From assembly GCA_031425695.1 (NCBI GenBank), contig JANPJV010000267.1:1-64000 (forward strand): 64,000 nt of DNA. Direction: 5' to 3'. Positions within the stretch are counted from its first letter, which is position 1, and each line of letters opens with the position of its first letter. Source of the stretch: JANPJV01 sp031425695 (GTDB lineage Bacteria; Pseudomonadota; Gammaproteobacteria; Xanthomonadales; SZUA-5). The position numbers and the translations under genes are program-made. The notes under the pieces were generated by a model that worked only from the letters and a program-made list of their open reading frames with translations, made no database searches and was not told the DNA's origin. This document shows positions 43,401 through 51,478 of the stretch, piece after piece.

Positions 43401-44937
43401 AGCCCGGCAGGTCGACCAGGCCGCCGGTTGCATTCGGCTTGCATCGATAGAGGTTGCCGTTGAAAGAGGCCGCCAGCAGGTCGCCCTGCATGACACCGTT
43501 GAAGTTGCTGGCGGTGTACTCGGCCAGGCCGTTGGTCGAGGAGGTGATCAGCTCGAGCGCTCCAAGCTGCGGCGTGTATTCGCACTGGCGCGGGTCATTC
43601 GGATAGTTGGCCATGGTCACACCCTGGCCGGTCGGGAGCAGCGCGCCGAACTGGTAGACCGGCCCGGTCTGCACGAACGCGCCGCCGCCCTGCTGCACGT
43701 AGTTGTAGATGCCACTCAGTGCCGGGAACGCGCGCAGCGGTGTCGGGTGCCCGCCGTAATAGCCGGCGGAAGCGATCAGGTGCAGGCCGTCACTCATGGT
43801 GATGCTGGCATTCTCGTTGAGCTCGTTGGTGCAATAGTCACCGGCGCCCGGGTTGTAGGTGACGCCAGCCTGGTTGATCCAGCCCTTCTCCGCGCCGGTC
43901 GAATCACGCAGCTTCGGGGTGCCGCCCCAGCCGCCGTTGGCGCCGTTGTCCCAGGTCCAAAGCTTGCCGTTGCTGGCGACCAGCACGTCGTAGGGGTTGC
44001 GATAACCAGGCGAGTGGATCTGCACCGGGCTGCCGGGCTCGCTGATCGCCTGGTTGAAGCCGTCGTTGCCGCCGAAGGGATCGCCCGGATCGACGCTGAA
44101 GTTGCGGCGCGGATGGCCAACGGCATACGGAAAGGCGGGGTCGCTCGAGGTGATGTTCGTGCGCGTCGGGTCGTCCAGGGTCAGCAGGTCATAGACGAAT
44201 TTCGTACCATTGCGCGAATCCGTGAACGGGCCGCCGTTGGCGGTTTCCATTGCCGCGATCGCATTGAGGTCAATGACCAGGATCGCTGCCGCCAGGAAGT
44301 ACTCGGTGGTCCCGGAAAAAGAGTAGCTGGGTGCCCCCTGATTGGTGTTGCCGCCTACCGCCAGGTAGAGCTTGTTGGTGGCTGGATCGAGGTCCATGCC
44401 GTTGTTGGAATGATTTTCTTCCGAGCGCGGCAGGCCGCGCACGATGTCGACCCGTTCCCAGCTGAGGCAGTTGCCGGCCGCGACGCCACCCGTGCATTTC
44501 AGGCGGGTGACGATGCCGGAGTTGGTGTCGAGACCGGAGTCCTGCGCGACCGCGATGCGCGGGTCGGATGAGGTCACGTAGAGCACCGGATTGCTGGCGG
44601 TGCCGGTGACCAGGAGTCCAGTGACCTGGCGCCGCGCACAGTCAGCCGTGCACGCACCACCGTTGTCATCGCGGTTCTGGATGTCGCGGATGAGGTTGAT
44701 GACTTCCGTGTGTGAGGCGGTGTAAGTGCCAGCTTCGCTGCGCACCACGGTGAACGCGCGGACGACGCCGTATTGCTCGGAGACGTACAGACGGCTGTCC
44801 GGGCCGAACTGCAGCGAGGTCGGGTTGTTGGCCGGGACGGGCAGCCCGCTTGCGGTAAACGACTGCGCAACGGCGCCGGTAGTGATCGCCCAGAGCAGCA
44901 ACCCCCCGAGCCCAGCGACTCCGTGTTTCGTGCTCAT
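40420..44937 (-). CDS. very large secreted propeller-kelch-malectin protein with C-terminal tail
   Basis: The 1505-residue protein starts with a signal peptide (MSTKHGVAGLGGLLLWAITTGAVAQS). Residues about 30-590 form a glucose/sorbosone-dehydrogenase-like beta-propeller (NNPTSLQFGPDSRLYVSEQYG, NHSNNGMDLDPATNKLYLAVGG, SPGYRNPYDVLVASNGKLW). An Asp-rich calcium-binding stretch follows (about 600-660). Further on are a laminin-G-like segment, kelch repeats (about 900-1220, VGGRESNAVRSYD, GGAVAVGGKIYLVSG), an Ig-like 'choice of anchor' domain, a malectin domain (about 1350-1490, YRINVGGPQVAAIDG, ELYSGITGANQRTFDVTVEG) and a Gly-rich linker plus TIFANGFE. Malectin and kelch modules suggest binding to carbohydrate in the matrix. 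The ATG at 44937 is chosen for the signal peptide. Confidence 0.82.
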   Translation of the reverse strand: MSTKHGVAGLGGLLLWAITTGAVAQSFTASGLPVPANNPTSLQFGPDSRLYVSEQYGVVRAFTVVRSEAGTYTASHTEVINLIRDIQNRDDNGGACTADCARRQVTGLLVTGTASNPVLYVTSSDPRIAVAQDSGLDTNSGIVTRLKCTGGVAAGNCLSWERVDIVRGLPRSEENHSNNGMDLDPATNKLYLAVGGNTNQGAPSYSFSGTTEYFLAAAILVIDLNAIAAMETANGGPFTDSRNGTKFVYDLLTLDDPTRTNITSSDPAFPYAVGHPRRNFSVDPGDPFGGNDGFNQAISEPGSPVQIHSPGYRNPYDVLVASNGKLWTWDNGANGGWGGTPKLRDSTGAEKGWINQAGVTYNPGAGDYCTNELNENASITMSDGLHLIASAGYYGGHPTPLRAFPALSGIYNYVQQGGGAFVQTGPVYQFGALLPTGQGVTMANYPNDPRQCEYTPQLGALELITSSTNGLAEYTASNFNGVMQGDLLAASFNGNLYRCKPNATGGLVDLPGSDDGASIGKCEVLLGGFGSQPLDVTAQGNGAIFPGTIWVATYGANNVMVFEPTGATCNPNIPTEDSDGDGYTNGDEQDNGTNPCSAGSTPDDFDRDLTSDLNDPDDDNDSVLDINDVFALDAQNGLSTSLPLHYPLFANDPGTGLFGLGFTGLMLPRNGTTTWLQQFDDELLAAGGAVGQLTVEAVSSGDASGAANTQEYAFQFGVDAHTSSPPFVVRARIRPPFFAIGGGASTPQATQAYGIYLGNGDQDNYLRIVLGGDGAGAGVVRVTLESNGVASTQQYTSSAWGGANILNAGSVDFLLAVNAQTGAVQPRVILGTDTVSHALGSPLNIPLAWLNPSDANGLAIGTIATRGASAPSYGATWDYFDVSYSAGSGPGQWVEIANFDQTRHEGGFVQAGDAFYIVGGRESNAVRSYDLATGVWQTRASSPIKLHHFQAVELNGLIYTVGAMTGECCSEPESANVWIYDPAADVWTIGPAMPAGRLRGGGGAVAVGGKIYLVSGNTTGHNGPVSPLVDVYDPATGTFAALAPIPNPRDHFFAVAHLGKIYAVGGRDSNAGADGDIFDDTIAPVDVYDIASNSWTTLPAASNLPIPRAAAATAIVGNEIIVAGGESGLQSSAHAETHAMDLTARTWRTVAPMRTPRHATQAIVNGSGFYVAAGSSQRGGPTGAPLDLEALYLFGNAPPQGTAIDTSVLQAPTSLDFGQVITGSARVLPLTVSVSGGDQGVIVSGFTFSGNPDFRVLSPNTLPIIIAPGASVQVQVEFTPQVGGTRMATLSILSPGRTPLQTVLSGAGNSAAVGVLYRINVGGPQVAAIDGGANWAADSLAAPSSWRVAGGEGQFSDSDGSAYPGPINMSHASVPSHVPSAVFQDERWDGADANEMRWSFPVTNGTEVEVRLYFAELYSGITGANQRTFDVTVEGLVPPGFANIDRYATAGAKGAMMISTTVTINDGTLDLSFLHGIENPAVNAMEIRTVTGGGGGGTIFANGFE

Positions 44938-45085
44938 TTGTGACCTCTTGATCGATCCGAATGCGCAGCACGCGAAAGCGCGAACCGGCTGATCGACGCA
45001 CCCTAAGGCAGCCTTCAAACCCTTCTCTGTGCGCGCGCACACAATCGAACTCTTCACGTCGGGGTGGAGTCAGGTTGCTCGCTGT

Positions 45086-45162
45086 TATAGCCCGGGTAAG
45101 CGCAGCGCACCCGGGGGCACCCCTGCGATCTTTCCCGTGCGCCTTTGGCTCACCCGGGCTAC
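45086..45162. repeat. palindromic pair related to the 5647 element
   Basis: ATAGCCCGGGTAAGCGCAGC at 45086 faces a mirrored arm ending CACCCGGGCTAC at 45162. Each arm contains a CCCGGG-type stem. It lies in the divergent gap before the flippase gene. Confidence 0.7.
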
Positions 45163-45247
45163 CGAAGCCATGCCCGTGTACGCAAACGCACCGAACGCAC
45201 ACACCCGGGGGTTTAGCCTGCGCTCATCCGGATAAGGCAGCGAAGAG

Positions 45248-46735
45248 ATGAGTGTCGCGGCGATCAAGCGGCCTGGGATTGCCACGCACTATCTGCGCTA
45301 CCTCAGCAGCAACGTGCTGGTGGTCGCGGCCGGGTTCATCTCCTTCCCCTTGCTGACGCGGCTGCTCGATAACCGCGAGTTCGGCCTGCTCGGCTACTAC
45401 GAGGCGTGGCTGGCGCTGATCGCGAGCGTGCTCAAGCTCGGCAGTCAGCATGCGATCTTGCGCCTTTATCCGCACGCCGGCAGCAGTGCCGAACTGGCGC
45501 ATTTCCGCAGCAACCACGTGCTGCTGCCCTTTGCCTTGTCGATGTCGCTATGGGTGTGCTGCGCGGCGCTCGCCTGGATGTTGAGCGCGCGGCTGCCGCA
45601 CAGCGAGCACACGCTGGTGTTGCTGCTGTTGCTGACCGTGCCGGTGATGATCTGGTGCAGCCTGGTCGAAGCGGTGATGTATGCGCTGGAGCGTTCCGAC
45701 ATCACCCTCTGGATGCGCACTGCGTGGCGCTGGAGCGAGCTGGCACTGGTGATTACGACGCTGGTCTTCATCGAGCGCTCGGCCTCGGGCGTGCTGGGAG
45801 CCAAGCTCGTGGTCTACGCGGTGGTCGCCTTCGGGCTCACCTGGTGGTTTCGGGGCTGGCTGCGGGCACCGCTGGTGCGGCCGTCGCGCGCGCTCGTAGT
45901 CACCGGGCTCGCCTTCGGCGTGCCGATGATGTTCAACGAGCTCACCTATGTGCTGTTCGGCTTTGCCGACCGCATCCTGCTGCGCTGGCTCTCCGGCAGT
46001 CTTACCGAGGTTGGCGTCTACAGCGTTGGCTATGGCCTGGCGATGGCGGTTGGCACCATTTTCGGCGCCACCTTGAACCAGGCGTTCACACCGACGGCGG
46101 TGCGCCGCTATGAAACCGAAGGGCCCGAGTCGGTGGTCGCGCTCAAGCGCAACATGCTGGACGCCTGGATCGCCGTCGTCGCGCTGGCGAGCGCCTGGAT
46201 GCTCGTGGCCGGTAGCGATTTCTTCATCCTGCTCGCCGGTCCCGACAAACTGCGCTCGGCGCCGATATTCGTGATCGTGGCCGTGTGCGTGATCTGGTAC
46301 TCGCTGTTCGAGATTGCCCAGTACGGCCTGTTGCTGGAGCGCCGAGCGCGCCGCTTCCTGCTGCTGACCATGGCCGCGGCCCTGTTCAATTTGATCGCCT
46401 GCGTGCCGCTGATAGTGCGCTGGGGCGTCATCGGCGCGGCGGCAGCGACGGCGGCGGCCTACGCGCTGCTCGCCTGGCTGCAGTACCGGAATTGCCCGCG
46501 CGAGCTTCGCTACCTGCCGCCGCCACTCTATTTCCTGCTGGCGCTGGCATTCCCGATTGGCCTCTACCTGCTCGTCGACGGCTTCGGTCATTTCGGTGCC
46601 GAGAATGCGTGGCAGCGGCTGCTCGTCGGCACGCTCGCCGTGCTGCTGCCGGGCATGCTGCTGGTCGCAACCGTGAGGCCGCTGCGAGAAGGCCTGCTGC
46701 GCCTGTTGCGTCAGCGCCGCGGCGGGGCCAGCTGA
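45248..46735 (+). CDS. Wzx-like polysaccharide flippase
   Basis: The 495-residue protein has 12-14 hydrophobic helices and the MATE/MOP-type layout of polysaccharide transporters. The start MSVAAIKRPGIATHYLRYLSSNVLVVAAGFISFPLLTRLLDNREFGLLGYYEAWL is typical of Wzx proteins. It would flip undecaprenyl-linked repeat units to the periplasm for Wzy polymerisation (candidate Wzy at 51475). The next gene starts at its stop codon (TGATG), indicating translational coupling. The ATG at 45248 has GAAGAG upstream. Confidence 0.88.
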   Translation: MSVAAIKRPGIATHYLRYLSSNVLVVAAGFISFPLLTRLLDNREFGLLGYYEAWLALIASVLKLGSQHAILRLYPHAGSSAELAHFRSNHVLLPFALSMSLWVCCAALAWMLSARLPHSEHTLVLLLLLTVPVMIWCSLVEAVMYALERSDITLWMRTAWRWSELALVITTLVFIERSASGVLGAKLVVYAVVAFGLTWWFRGWLRAPLVRPSRALVVTGLAFGVPMMFNELTYVLFGFADRILLRWLSGSLTEVGVYSVGYGLAMAVGTIFGATLNQAFTPTAVRRYETEGPESVVALKRNMLDAWIAVVALASAWMLVAGSDFFILLAGPDKLRSAPIFVIVAVCVIWYSLFEIAQYGLLLERRARRFLLLTMAAALFNLIACVPLIVRWGVIGAAAATAAAYALLAWLQYRNCPRELRYLPPPLYFLLALAFPIGLYLLVDGFGHFGAENAWQRLLVGTLAVLLPGMLLVATVRPLREGLLRLLRQRRGGAS

Positions 46736-47475
46736 TGTATCTCCTGCTCTCGCCGCTCACCTGGGTGTGGCTGGCGCTGCTCCTCTGGGCAGCAGGGCAC
46801 CACTGGCGGCGCCGCTGGTTGCGGCGCATGGCCATGGCACTCGGGCTGCTGGCCGCGGCCACGATGACGCCCTTGGTCGCCAACGCCCTGGTCGGGGCGA
46901 TCGAGCAACGCGCAGATGCAGGCCCCGAAGATCATTGCGAGCGAGCCGACGCTCTGGTGGTCCTGAGTGCCGGACTGGGACGGACTCCGCGCAACGCCAG
47001 CGATCATGGGTCGCTGAGCGATATCTCGCTCGCACGCCTGTTCGAGCTGATCGAGCGCCCGCCGAACGCGGGGATGCCATTGATCATCTCCGGCGGCGGA
47101 CCTCACCCGATCCCCGAGGCGCAGTTGCTGGCGACACTGCTGGAGCTGCTCGACCCGCGCTTCGAGCCGACCCTGGAGAATCGCTCCCGGACAACTTGGG
47201 AAAGCGCGCTCGAAGTTGCGAAAATGCTGCCGCCACCGCGTCACATCGCGCTCGCCAGCAGCGCCTTGCACCTGCCGCGGGCACGCCTGGCGTTCGAAGC
47301 AGCTGGCTTCAGCGTCTGCCGCAGGCCGCTCGACCGGCGTCATGTCGCCGTCGGTGGCATCGGTGCGGTGACGCCGCAAACTTCATCCCTGCGCAAGACC
47401 GAAGCGGCGATGCATGAGCTGGTCGGTGAGGCGTACTACCGATTTCGAGCACGCTACAGAAAGGAAGAGACATGA
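46735..47475 (+). CDS. YdcF/ElyC-family DUF218 membrane protein
   Basis: This 246-residue protein has two N-terminal membrane helices (MYLLLSPLTWVWLALLLWAAG, MALGLLAAATMTPLVANALV). The DUF218 fold follows: ADALVVLSAGLGRTP, MPLIISGGGPHPIPEAQLLATLL, LENRSRTTWESALEVAKML and HIALASSALHLPRARLAFEAAGF. E. coli ElyC, of this family, affects envelope polysaccharide assembly by an unclear mechanism. The start overlaps the flippase stop by 1 nt and its stop overlaps the hemerythrin gene by 4 nt, so all three are co-translated. A link to undecaprenyl-phosphate use is plausible but unproven. Confidence 0.82.
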   Translation: MYLLLSPLTWVWLALLLWAAGHHWRRRWLRRMAMALGLLAAATMTPLVANALVGAIEQRADAGPEDHCERADALVVLSAGLGRTPRNASDHGSLSDISLARLFELIERPPNAGMPLIISGGGPHPIPEAQLLATLLELLDPRFEPTLENRSRTTWESALEVAKMLPPPRHIALASSALHLPRARLAFEAAGFSVCRRPLDRRHVAVGGIGAVTPQTSSLRKTEAAMHELVGEAYYRFRARYRKEET

Positions 47476-47930
47476 CCGAAAATATCTACGACGCCCTGCG
47501 CGAAAGCCACGAGATCCAGCGCTCACTGCTGCGCCGGTTGCTGCGCAGCAAGCCGGGCACGCGCGAGCGGATCGAACTCTTCACCGCCACCCGCCGCGAA
47601 TTGGAAGCGCACGAGGCGGCCGAAGAGCGTTTCCTCTATGTGCCGATGCTGATGGACGACATGGGCCTGTCAGCCAGCCGCCATGCCTTGCACGAGCACC
47701 ACGAGATCGACGAAATGGTCGAAGACCTGCAGATTCGCGATCACTCCACCGCCGAGTGGCTCGCGGGGGCGAAGGCGCTCTCGCACAAGGTCCATCACCA
47801 TTTGCGCGAGGAGGAGAAGAAGTTCTTCCAGGTTTCAGGAAAAATCCTGAGCGAAGTGCAGAAGGACAAGCTCGCGAAGGGCTACCGCAAGGACTACGAG
47901 CGGATGCATCGGAAGCTGGCGGGGGAGTAG
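47472..47930 (+). CDS. hemerythrin-like HHE-domain protein
   Basis: The 152-residue helical protein carries histidine/acid pairs spaced as in hemerythrin cation-binding domains: SHEIQ (about residue 14), LEAHEAAEERFLY (about 48), HEHHEIDEM (about 75) and HKVHHHLREEEKKFF (about 105). These would bind a di-iron centre for oxygen or redox sensing or iron storage. It is coupled to the YdcF-like gene by an ATGA overlap, which is an unusual partner. The operon ends here at a repeat-B element shared with the convergent glycosyltransferase. Confidence 0.85.
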   Translation: MTENIYDALRESHEIQRSLLRRLLRSKPGTRERIELFTATRRELEAHEAAEERFLYVPMLMDDMGLSASRHALHEHHEIDEMVEDLQIRDHSTAEWLAGAKALSHKVHHHLREEEKKFFQVSGKILSEVQKDKLAKGYRKDYERMHRKLAGE

Positions 47931-47943
47931 GTATTGGGCTTGC

Positions 47944-48016
47944 GTGGGTCCGGACCTTGTCCGGACGTTTTTTTGCGTTAGAAGGCGAAGAGCGTCCGGA
48001 CAAGGTCCGGACCCAC
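47944..48016. repeat. repeat family B element 2 between convergent genes
   Basis: GTGGGTCCGGACC-TTGTCCGGACG at 47944 and a perfect reverse copy ending GGTCCGGACCCAC at 48016, separated by about 25 nt including a T7 run. It can fold into one long hairpin. This is the simplest, most regular member of the family. Confidence 0.85.
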
Positions 48017-48031
48017 GCAAAGCCAGGGCCG

Positions 48032-49243
48032 TCAGGCGGTCATGCGTTCAAGTTCCAGCGCCTGGCCATAAACCGCCAGCAAGCGCTGCCCGATCGCGTC
48101 CCACCCGTACTCGCGCTCGGCGGCGCGTCGGGCGGCTGCGCCCAGGCGCGCGCGCAGGTTGGGATCGGCGAGCAGGCGACATACCGCATCAGCGAATTCC
48201 TGGGGCGTGTCGGCGAGCAGCGCTTCCTCGCCGTCCACCAGTGCAATGCCTTCGGCGCCGATGCGGGTGCTGACGATCGCCTTGCCCATGGCCATGGCTT
48301 CCAGCAGCTTGAGGCGGGTGCCGCTGCCGGCCCGCAGCGGAACCACGTAGACCGCGGCGTCGAGCACGCGCGGGCGCAGGTCATCGACGAAGCCGGTGAA
48401 CACGACGGCTGATTCGAGACCGGCTGGCGCCAGCATGCCGCCACTCTGCCCGATCACGGTGAGCGTGGCCGGGCGCCGTGCGCGAATGAGCGGCAGCACA
48501 TCCGCCAGGAACCACTCGATGCCGTCGCGATTCGGAAACCAGCTCATCTGGCCGACGAAGACGAGCGTGTCACTGTCCGGCGCGGGAGTTGGCCGCGGTT
48601 GATAGCGGTCGAGATCGACGCCGTTCGGGATGACCGTCACTGGCGTCCGCGGGGCCATCGCCGCGAGCCGCTCGGCATCTGCCTGCGAGCACGCCAGCAC
48701 CGCCGCAGCACGCGCGCACGCGGCCGCTTCGAAGCCCGCGAGCTCGCGCGCCTGAAGGCGCAGCAGCGCCCGTTTCCAGGCGCGGGTTTCGATCTGCGCA
48801 TGCGCCGTAAGCAGCAGATGCTCGACGTTGTGCTCGTTGAGTACGACCGGGATGTGCGCGGGCACCTGCGCGATCAGCCCAGCCACCGCCAGGATGTCGA
48901 GGTGCACCAGGTCCACTTGTCCCAGCAGTTCCGCGAATTTGAGCTCGAGTGCGCCAGTCATGTAGCGCGCGCTCAACAGGGGCCGGCCGTGGCCTAGCCA
49001 GCGTGCCAGCATCGGCAGTGCGGCGCGCGGATCGGACACGGGCAGGATCTCGACGCAATGCACGCTCTTGACCGTCGCCGCCAACACCGGATCGGGAACC
49101 CGCGGATCCTGCGGACGCTGCAGGCTGAGGAGATGCACTTCGTGCTGGCTCGCGGCCGCGCGCAGCAGGTGCCAGGAGCGCAGCTGATGGCCTTCCGTGG
49201 GCGGGTAGGGGAGACGCGAGGTGACGAACAGCAAGCGCGCCAT
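48032..49243 (-). CDS. family 4 glycosyltransferase, exosortase-locus type
   Basis: The 403-residue GT-B enzyme begins RLLFVTSRLPYPPTEGHQLRSWHLLRAAA, a start typical of the sugar transferases annotated with exosortase-associated EPS loci. It has the NEHNVE segment, the linker IPNGVDLDRYQP, and the GT4 donor-site block VVPLRAGSGTRLKLLEAMAMGKAIVSTRIGAEGI. It should add a sugar to the lipid-linked intermediate on the cytoplasmic side. It lies downstream of the main minus-strand operon but is separated from it by a 270-bp element with terminal inverted repeats, so it may have its own promoter. Confidence 0.9.
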   Translation of the reverse strand: MARLLFVTSRLPYPPTEGHQLRSWHLLRAAASQHEVHLLSLQRPQDPRVPDPVLAATVKSVHCVEILPVSDPRAALPMLARWLGHGRPLLSARYMTGALELKFAELLGQVDLVHLDILAVAGLIAQVPAHIPVVLNEHNVEHLLLTAHAQIETRAWKRALLRLQARELAGFEAAACARAAAVLACSQADAERLAAMAPRTPVTVIPNGVDLDRYQPRPTPAPDSDTLVFVGQMSWFPNRDGIEWFLADVLPLIRARRPATLTVIGQSGGMLAPAGLESAVVFTGFVDDLRPRVLDAAVYVVPLRAGSGTRLKLLEAMAMGKAIVSTRIGAEGIALVDGEEALLADTPQEFADAVCRLLADPNLRARLGAAARRAAEREYGWDAIGQRLLAVYGQALELERMTA

Positions 49244-49244
49244 C

Positions 49245-49514
49245 TAGCAGCCTGTCGGGCTGTCAGCGTGAGATGCGTTGTGTGGCTGGACGGATGGATG
49301 CAAGGCGCGGTGCGCAGCCAATGGCTCTTCCATTGGCAAGCAGCGCAACGCAGCAGACGCCGTACAGACACGCAATCCGAAGGACCGGACGGCCTTTTGG
49401 CGATCGGGACCAACAAATCGAACCGAAAAATCCAAGTTTCTCTCCAGTTTTAATCGAAGCCTTGAGCCAAAAGGGCGTCCGGCGCACTCACGATGAAAGA
49501 CCGACAGGCTGCTA
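49245..49514. mobile_element. 270-bp MITE-like element with terminal inverted repeats
   Basis: TAGCAGCCTGTCGG at 49245-49258 is the exact inverted partner of CCGACAGGCTGCTA at 49501-49514. Inside, CGGACGGCCTTTTGGC faces GCCAAAAGGGCGTCCGG, extending the dyad. It has no coding capacity. The right end contains the stop codon of the neighbouring glycosyltransferase gene, so insertion probably trimmed or replaced that gene's 3' end. Flanking target duplications are not clear. Confidence 0.6.
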
Positions 49515-50693
49515 AGCTCTCCATAGGCGCCGCAGGTCGCGGTGCCGTAGATACATCGGCAGCGAAAGCAACGCTGCCGCATTCAAGGTTACGAAGCTGC
49601 CGGCGGTGGTCGCCAGCGGTACATGGCGCATCAGGCGCGGGGCGTACACGGTTGCGGCGGCGATTCCGTAGGCGCCCAGCTGCAGCCAGAATGCAGCGCG
49701 CGCGAGCGCACCAGTCGCCAGCGCCGAGCTCACGAAGGCGGCGAGCAAGGCCCACGGCGCCAGCAGTCGCAACAGTTTGTGCGAGACCCAGGCAAACCAG
49801 ACCGGATTCGCGGTCGGTGACAGCAGCCAGGGCTGCAGCGCGATCAGCTGCCAGTTGCCACTCAACGTACGCAACTTGCGACGAAACTCCTGGTGCAGCG
49901 CCTGCGAGGGCGTGTCTGCTGCGACTGCCGCGGGCTCGACGCGTATGCGCAAGCCCTGGCGCAGTGCCTGGATCGGCGTAAAGACATCGTCCAGCACCAG
50001 CCCGGCCGGCAGCGTCCGGAAGATCTCGGTGCGAATCGCATACACCGCCCCGCAGGCGGCGTGCGCCCAGCCGAGCTGGCCTTCGGCATGGCGCAGCGCC
50101 CGCTCGATGCGTGCGTAGCTGCCGTCCGCGGCGACCGCATTGCCATCAGCGTCGGCGCCGAGCGTGTGCACTTCACCGGACACCACCGCCACGCCGGGCT
50201 CGGCGAGGGCCGCCACGAGCGCCGCGATGGTGCCTGGCGAGAAGCGCTGGCGGGCGTCGGCAAAAACCGTGATCGGCGTGCGCACCTCGCCCATCGCGGC
50301 ATTCAAGGCCAGCGCCTTGCCGCCCGCCTCGGGAAGCCGCAACACGCGCGTACGCCGCAGGCCGAGCGAACGCACGACCTCGCAGCTGCCGTCGTCGCTG
50401 CCATCGTCGACGATCAGGATGTCGATGCGGTCGGCCGGATAGTCGCTGGCGAGCAGGTTTTCGATGCGCCCGCGCAAGCGGCCACATTCGTTCCGGGCGG
50501 CGAGGACAACGGTCACCGGCGGGGTCGCGTCGACCAGACTCTCGTCAGTGCTTTTGGGGGAGCGGCCATGGGCGAGATCTGCTGCCGTGCTTTTCCGCTG
50601 CACCTTCGCCAACACCAACGCCAGCGCCGGATAGCCCGCGAAGGTGTAGCCGGCGAGCGCGATGGCGAGCCAGAAAATGAGATCGGCGCTCAT
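49512..50693 (-). CDS. family 2 glycosyltransferase with membrane helices
   Basis: The 393-residue protein has an N-terminal helix (LIFWLAIALAGYTFAGYPALALVLA) and the GT-A core with TVVLAARNECGRLRGRIENLLASDYP, IDILIVDDGSDDGS, VFADARQRFSP (metal-site DA/D) and VLDDVFTPIQALRQGLRI. It ends with three or four helices. This is the processive-like, membrane-embedded GT2 type seen in EPS loci. Its ATG (50693) overlaps the deacetylase stop (ATGA). The TAG stop lies within the right end of the 270-bp element at 49245-49514, so the last residues may not be ancestral. Confidence 0.88.
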   Translation of the reverse strand: MSADLIFWLAIALAGYTFAGYPALALVLAKVQRKSTAADLAHGRSPKSTDESLVDATPPVTVVLAARNECGRLRGRIENLLASDYPADRIDILIVDDGSDDGSCEVVRSLGLRRTRVLRLPEAGGKALALNAAMGEVRTPITVFADARQRFSPGTIAALVAALAEPGVAVVSGEVHTLGADADGNAVAADGSYARIERALRHAEGQLGWAHAACGAVYAIRTEIFRTLPAGLVLDDVFTPIQALRQGLRIRVEPAAVAADTPSQALHQEFRRKLRTLSGNWQLIALQPWLLSPTANPVWFAWVSHKLLRLLAPWALLAAFVSSALATGALARAAFWLQLGAYGIAAATVYAPRLMRHVPLATTAGSFVTLNAAALLSLPMYLRHRDLRRLWRA

Positions 50694-51478
50694 CGCACCA
50701 GCGCCTGGCGCAGGCGATCGTAGTTGCGGTCGCCGATGAGGCGCTTGGGCAGTGCCAGCAGCCGGTGCCGCCAGCGCACGCGCTGCACCGTCGAGCCTTT
50801 CCACGCGAGGATCTGGTCGAAGCCGTCGAGCTTGAGATCGCGGGTGATGGCGACCCGTTCTGCGTAGTGCCCGGCACGGTAGTTGCGATTGATCCCCGGC
50901 ACCGAGTTGAAACAATGACGAAAGCCCGCCCGCGTCGCCGCCGCGAGCTCGCGCGCGCCGCCGCGACCGCCGGGCAGCGCGAGCAGGTCGACTTCCCCGC
51001 CGCTCCATTGCTGCAATTGGCCACGGCTGCGCAACATTTCCTCATCGAGCTCGGCATCGCTGAGCGTATTCAGGAAACGGTGGCTGGCACCGTGCGCGCC
51101 GATGACCATGCCGGCGTCGGCGAGCTCGCGCACCTGGGTCGCGGACACGCTGCCGGGGCGATCGACAAAGTCACTGGTGATGAAGAACACCGCCCGCAAT
51201 CCGAGGCGCTTGAGAATCGGCAGCGCGACCGTGGCGTCGGCGACGTCGCCATCGTCGAAGGTGATCATCACTTCGTCGGTCGGCGCCGTGGAGAGCGTCC
51301 CGCCGGGCACGTAGGCGCGTCCGAAGCGTGCCCGCAGGCGCAGCATCTGCGCCTCGAAATCCGCTGAATCGACGCTGTAGCGCGGGTCGAAGTGTCCGGC
51401 GCTCAGCGGCTCGTCGTGGATGCCGTGGTACATCAGCACCAGCAGGCTGTGCGGCCAAGATTCGTTCGAGTCGGTCAT
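50690..51478 (-). CDS. polysaccharide deacetylase family protein
   Basis: This 262-residue NodB-fold protein begins with the LVLMYHGIHDEP motif. It has the metal/catalytic VMITFDDGDVAD (motif 1), GAHGASHRF (HxxxH, motif 2) and LLALPGGRGG (motif 3). It would remove N- or O-acetyl groups from lipid-linked or polymeric sugars. No signal peptide is visible, which suggests action on cytoplasmic intermediates, as for other deacetylases in exosortase-type EPS loci. It is coupled at both ends by 4-nt overlaps with the Wzy-like and GT2 genes. Confidence 0.9.
   Translation of the reverse strand: MTDSNESWPHSLLVLMYHGIHDEPLSAGHFDPRYSVDSADFEAQMLRLRARFGRAYVPGGTLSTAPTDEVMITFDDGDVADATVALPILKRLGLRAVFFITSDFVDRPGSVSATQVRELADAGMVIGAHGASHRFLNTLSDAELDEEMLRSRGQLQQWSGGEVDLLALPGGRGGARELAAATRAGFRHCFNSVPGINRNYRAGHYAERVAITRDLKLDGFDQILAWKGSTVQRVRWRHRLLALPKRLIGDRNYDRLRQALVR

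Noticed and set aside
42094..44571. 825-codon plus-strand open frame
   Set aside because: It is antisense to the propeller-kelch gene. The translation is repetitive Val/Ala/Arg/Gly without domains, as expected from GC-rich shadow frames.
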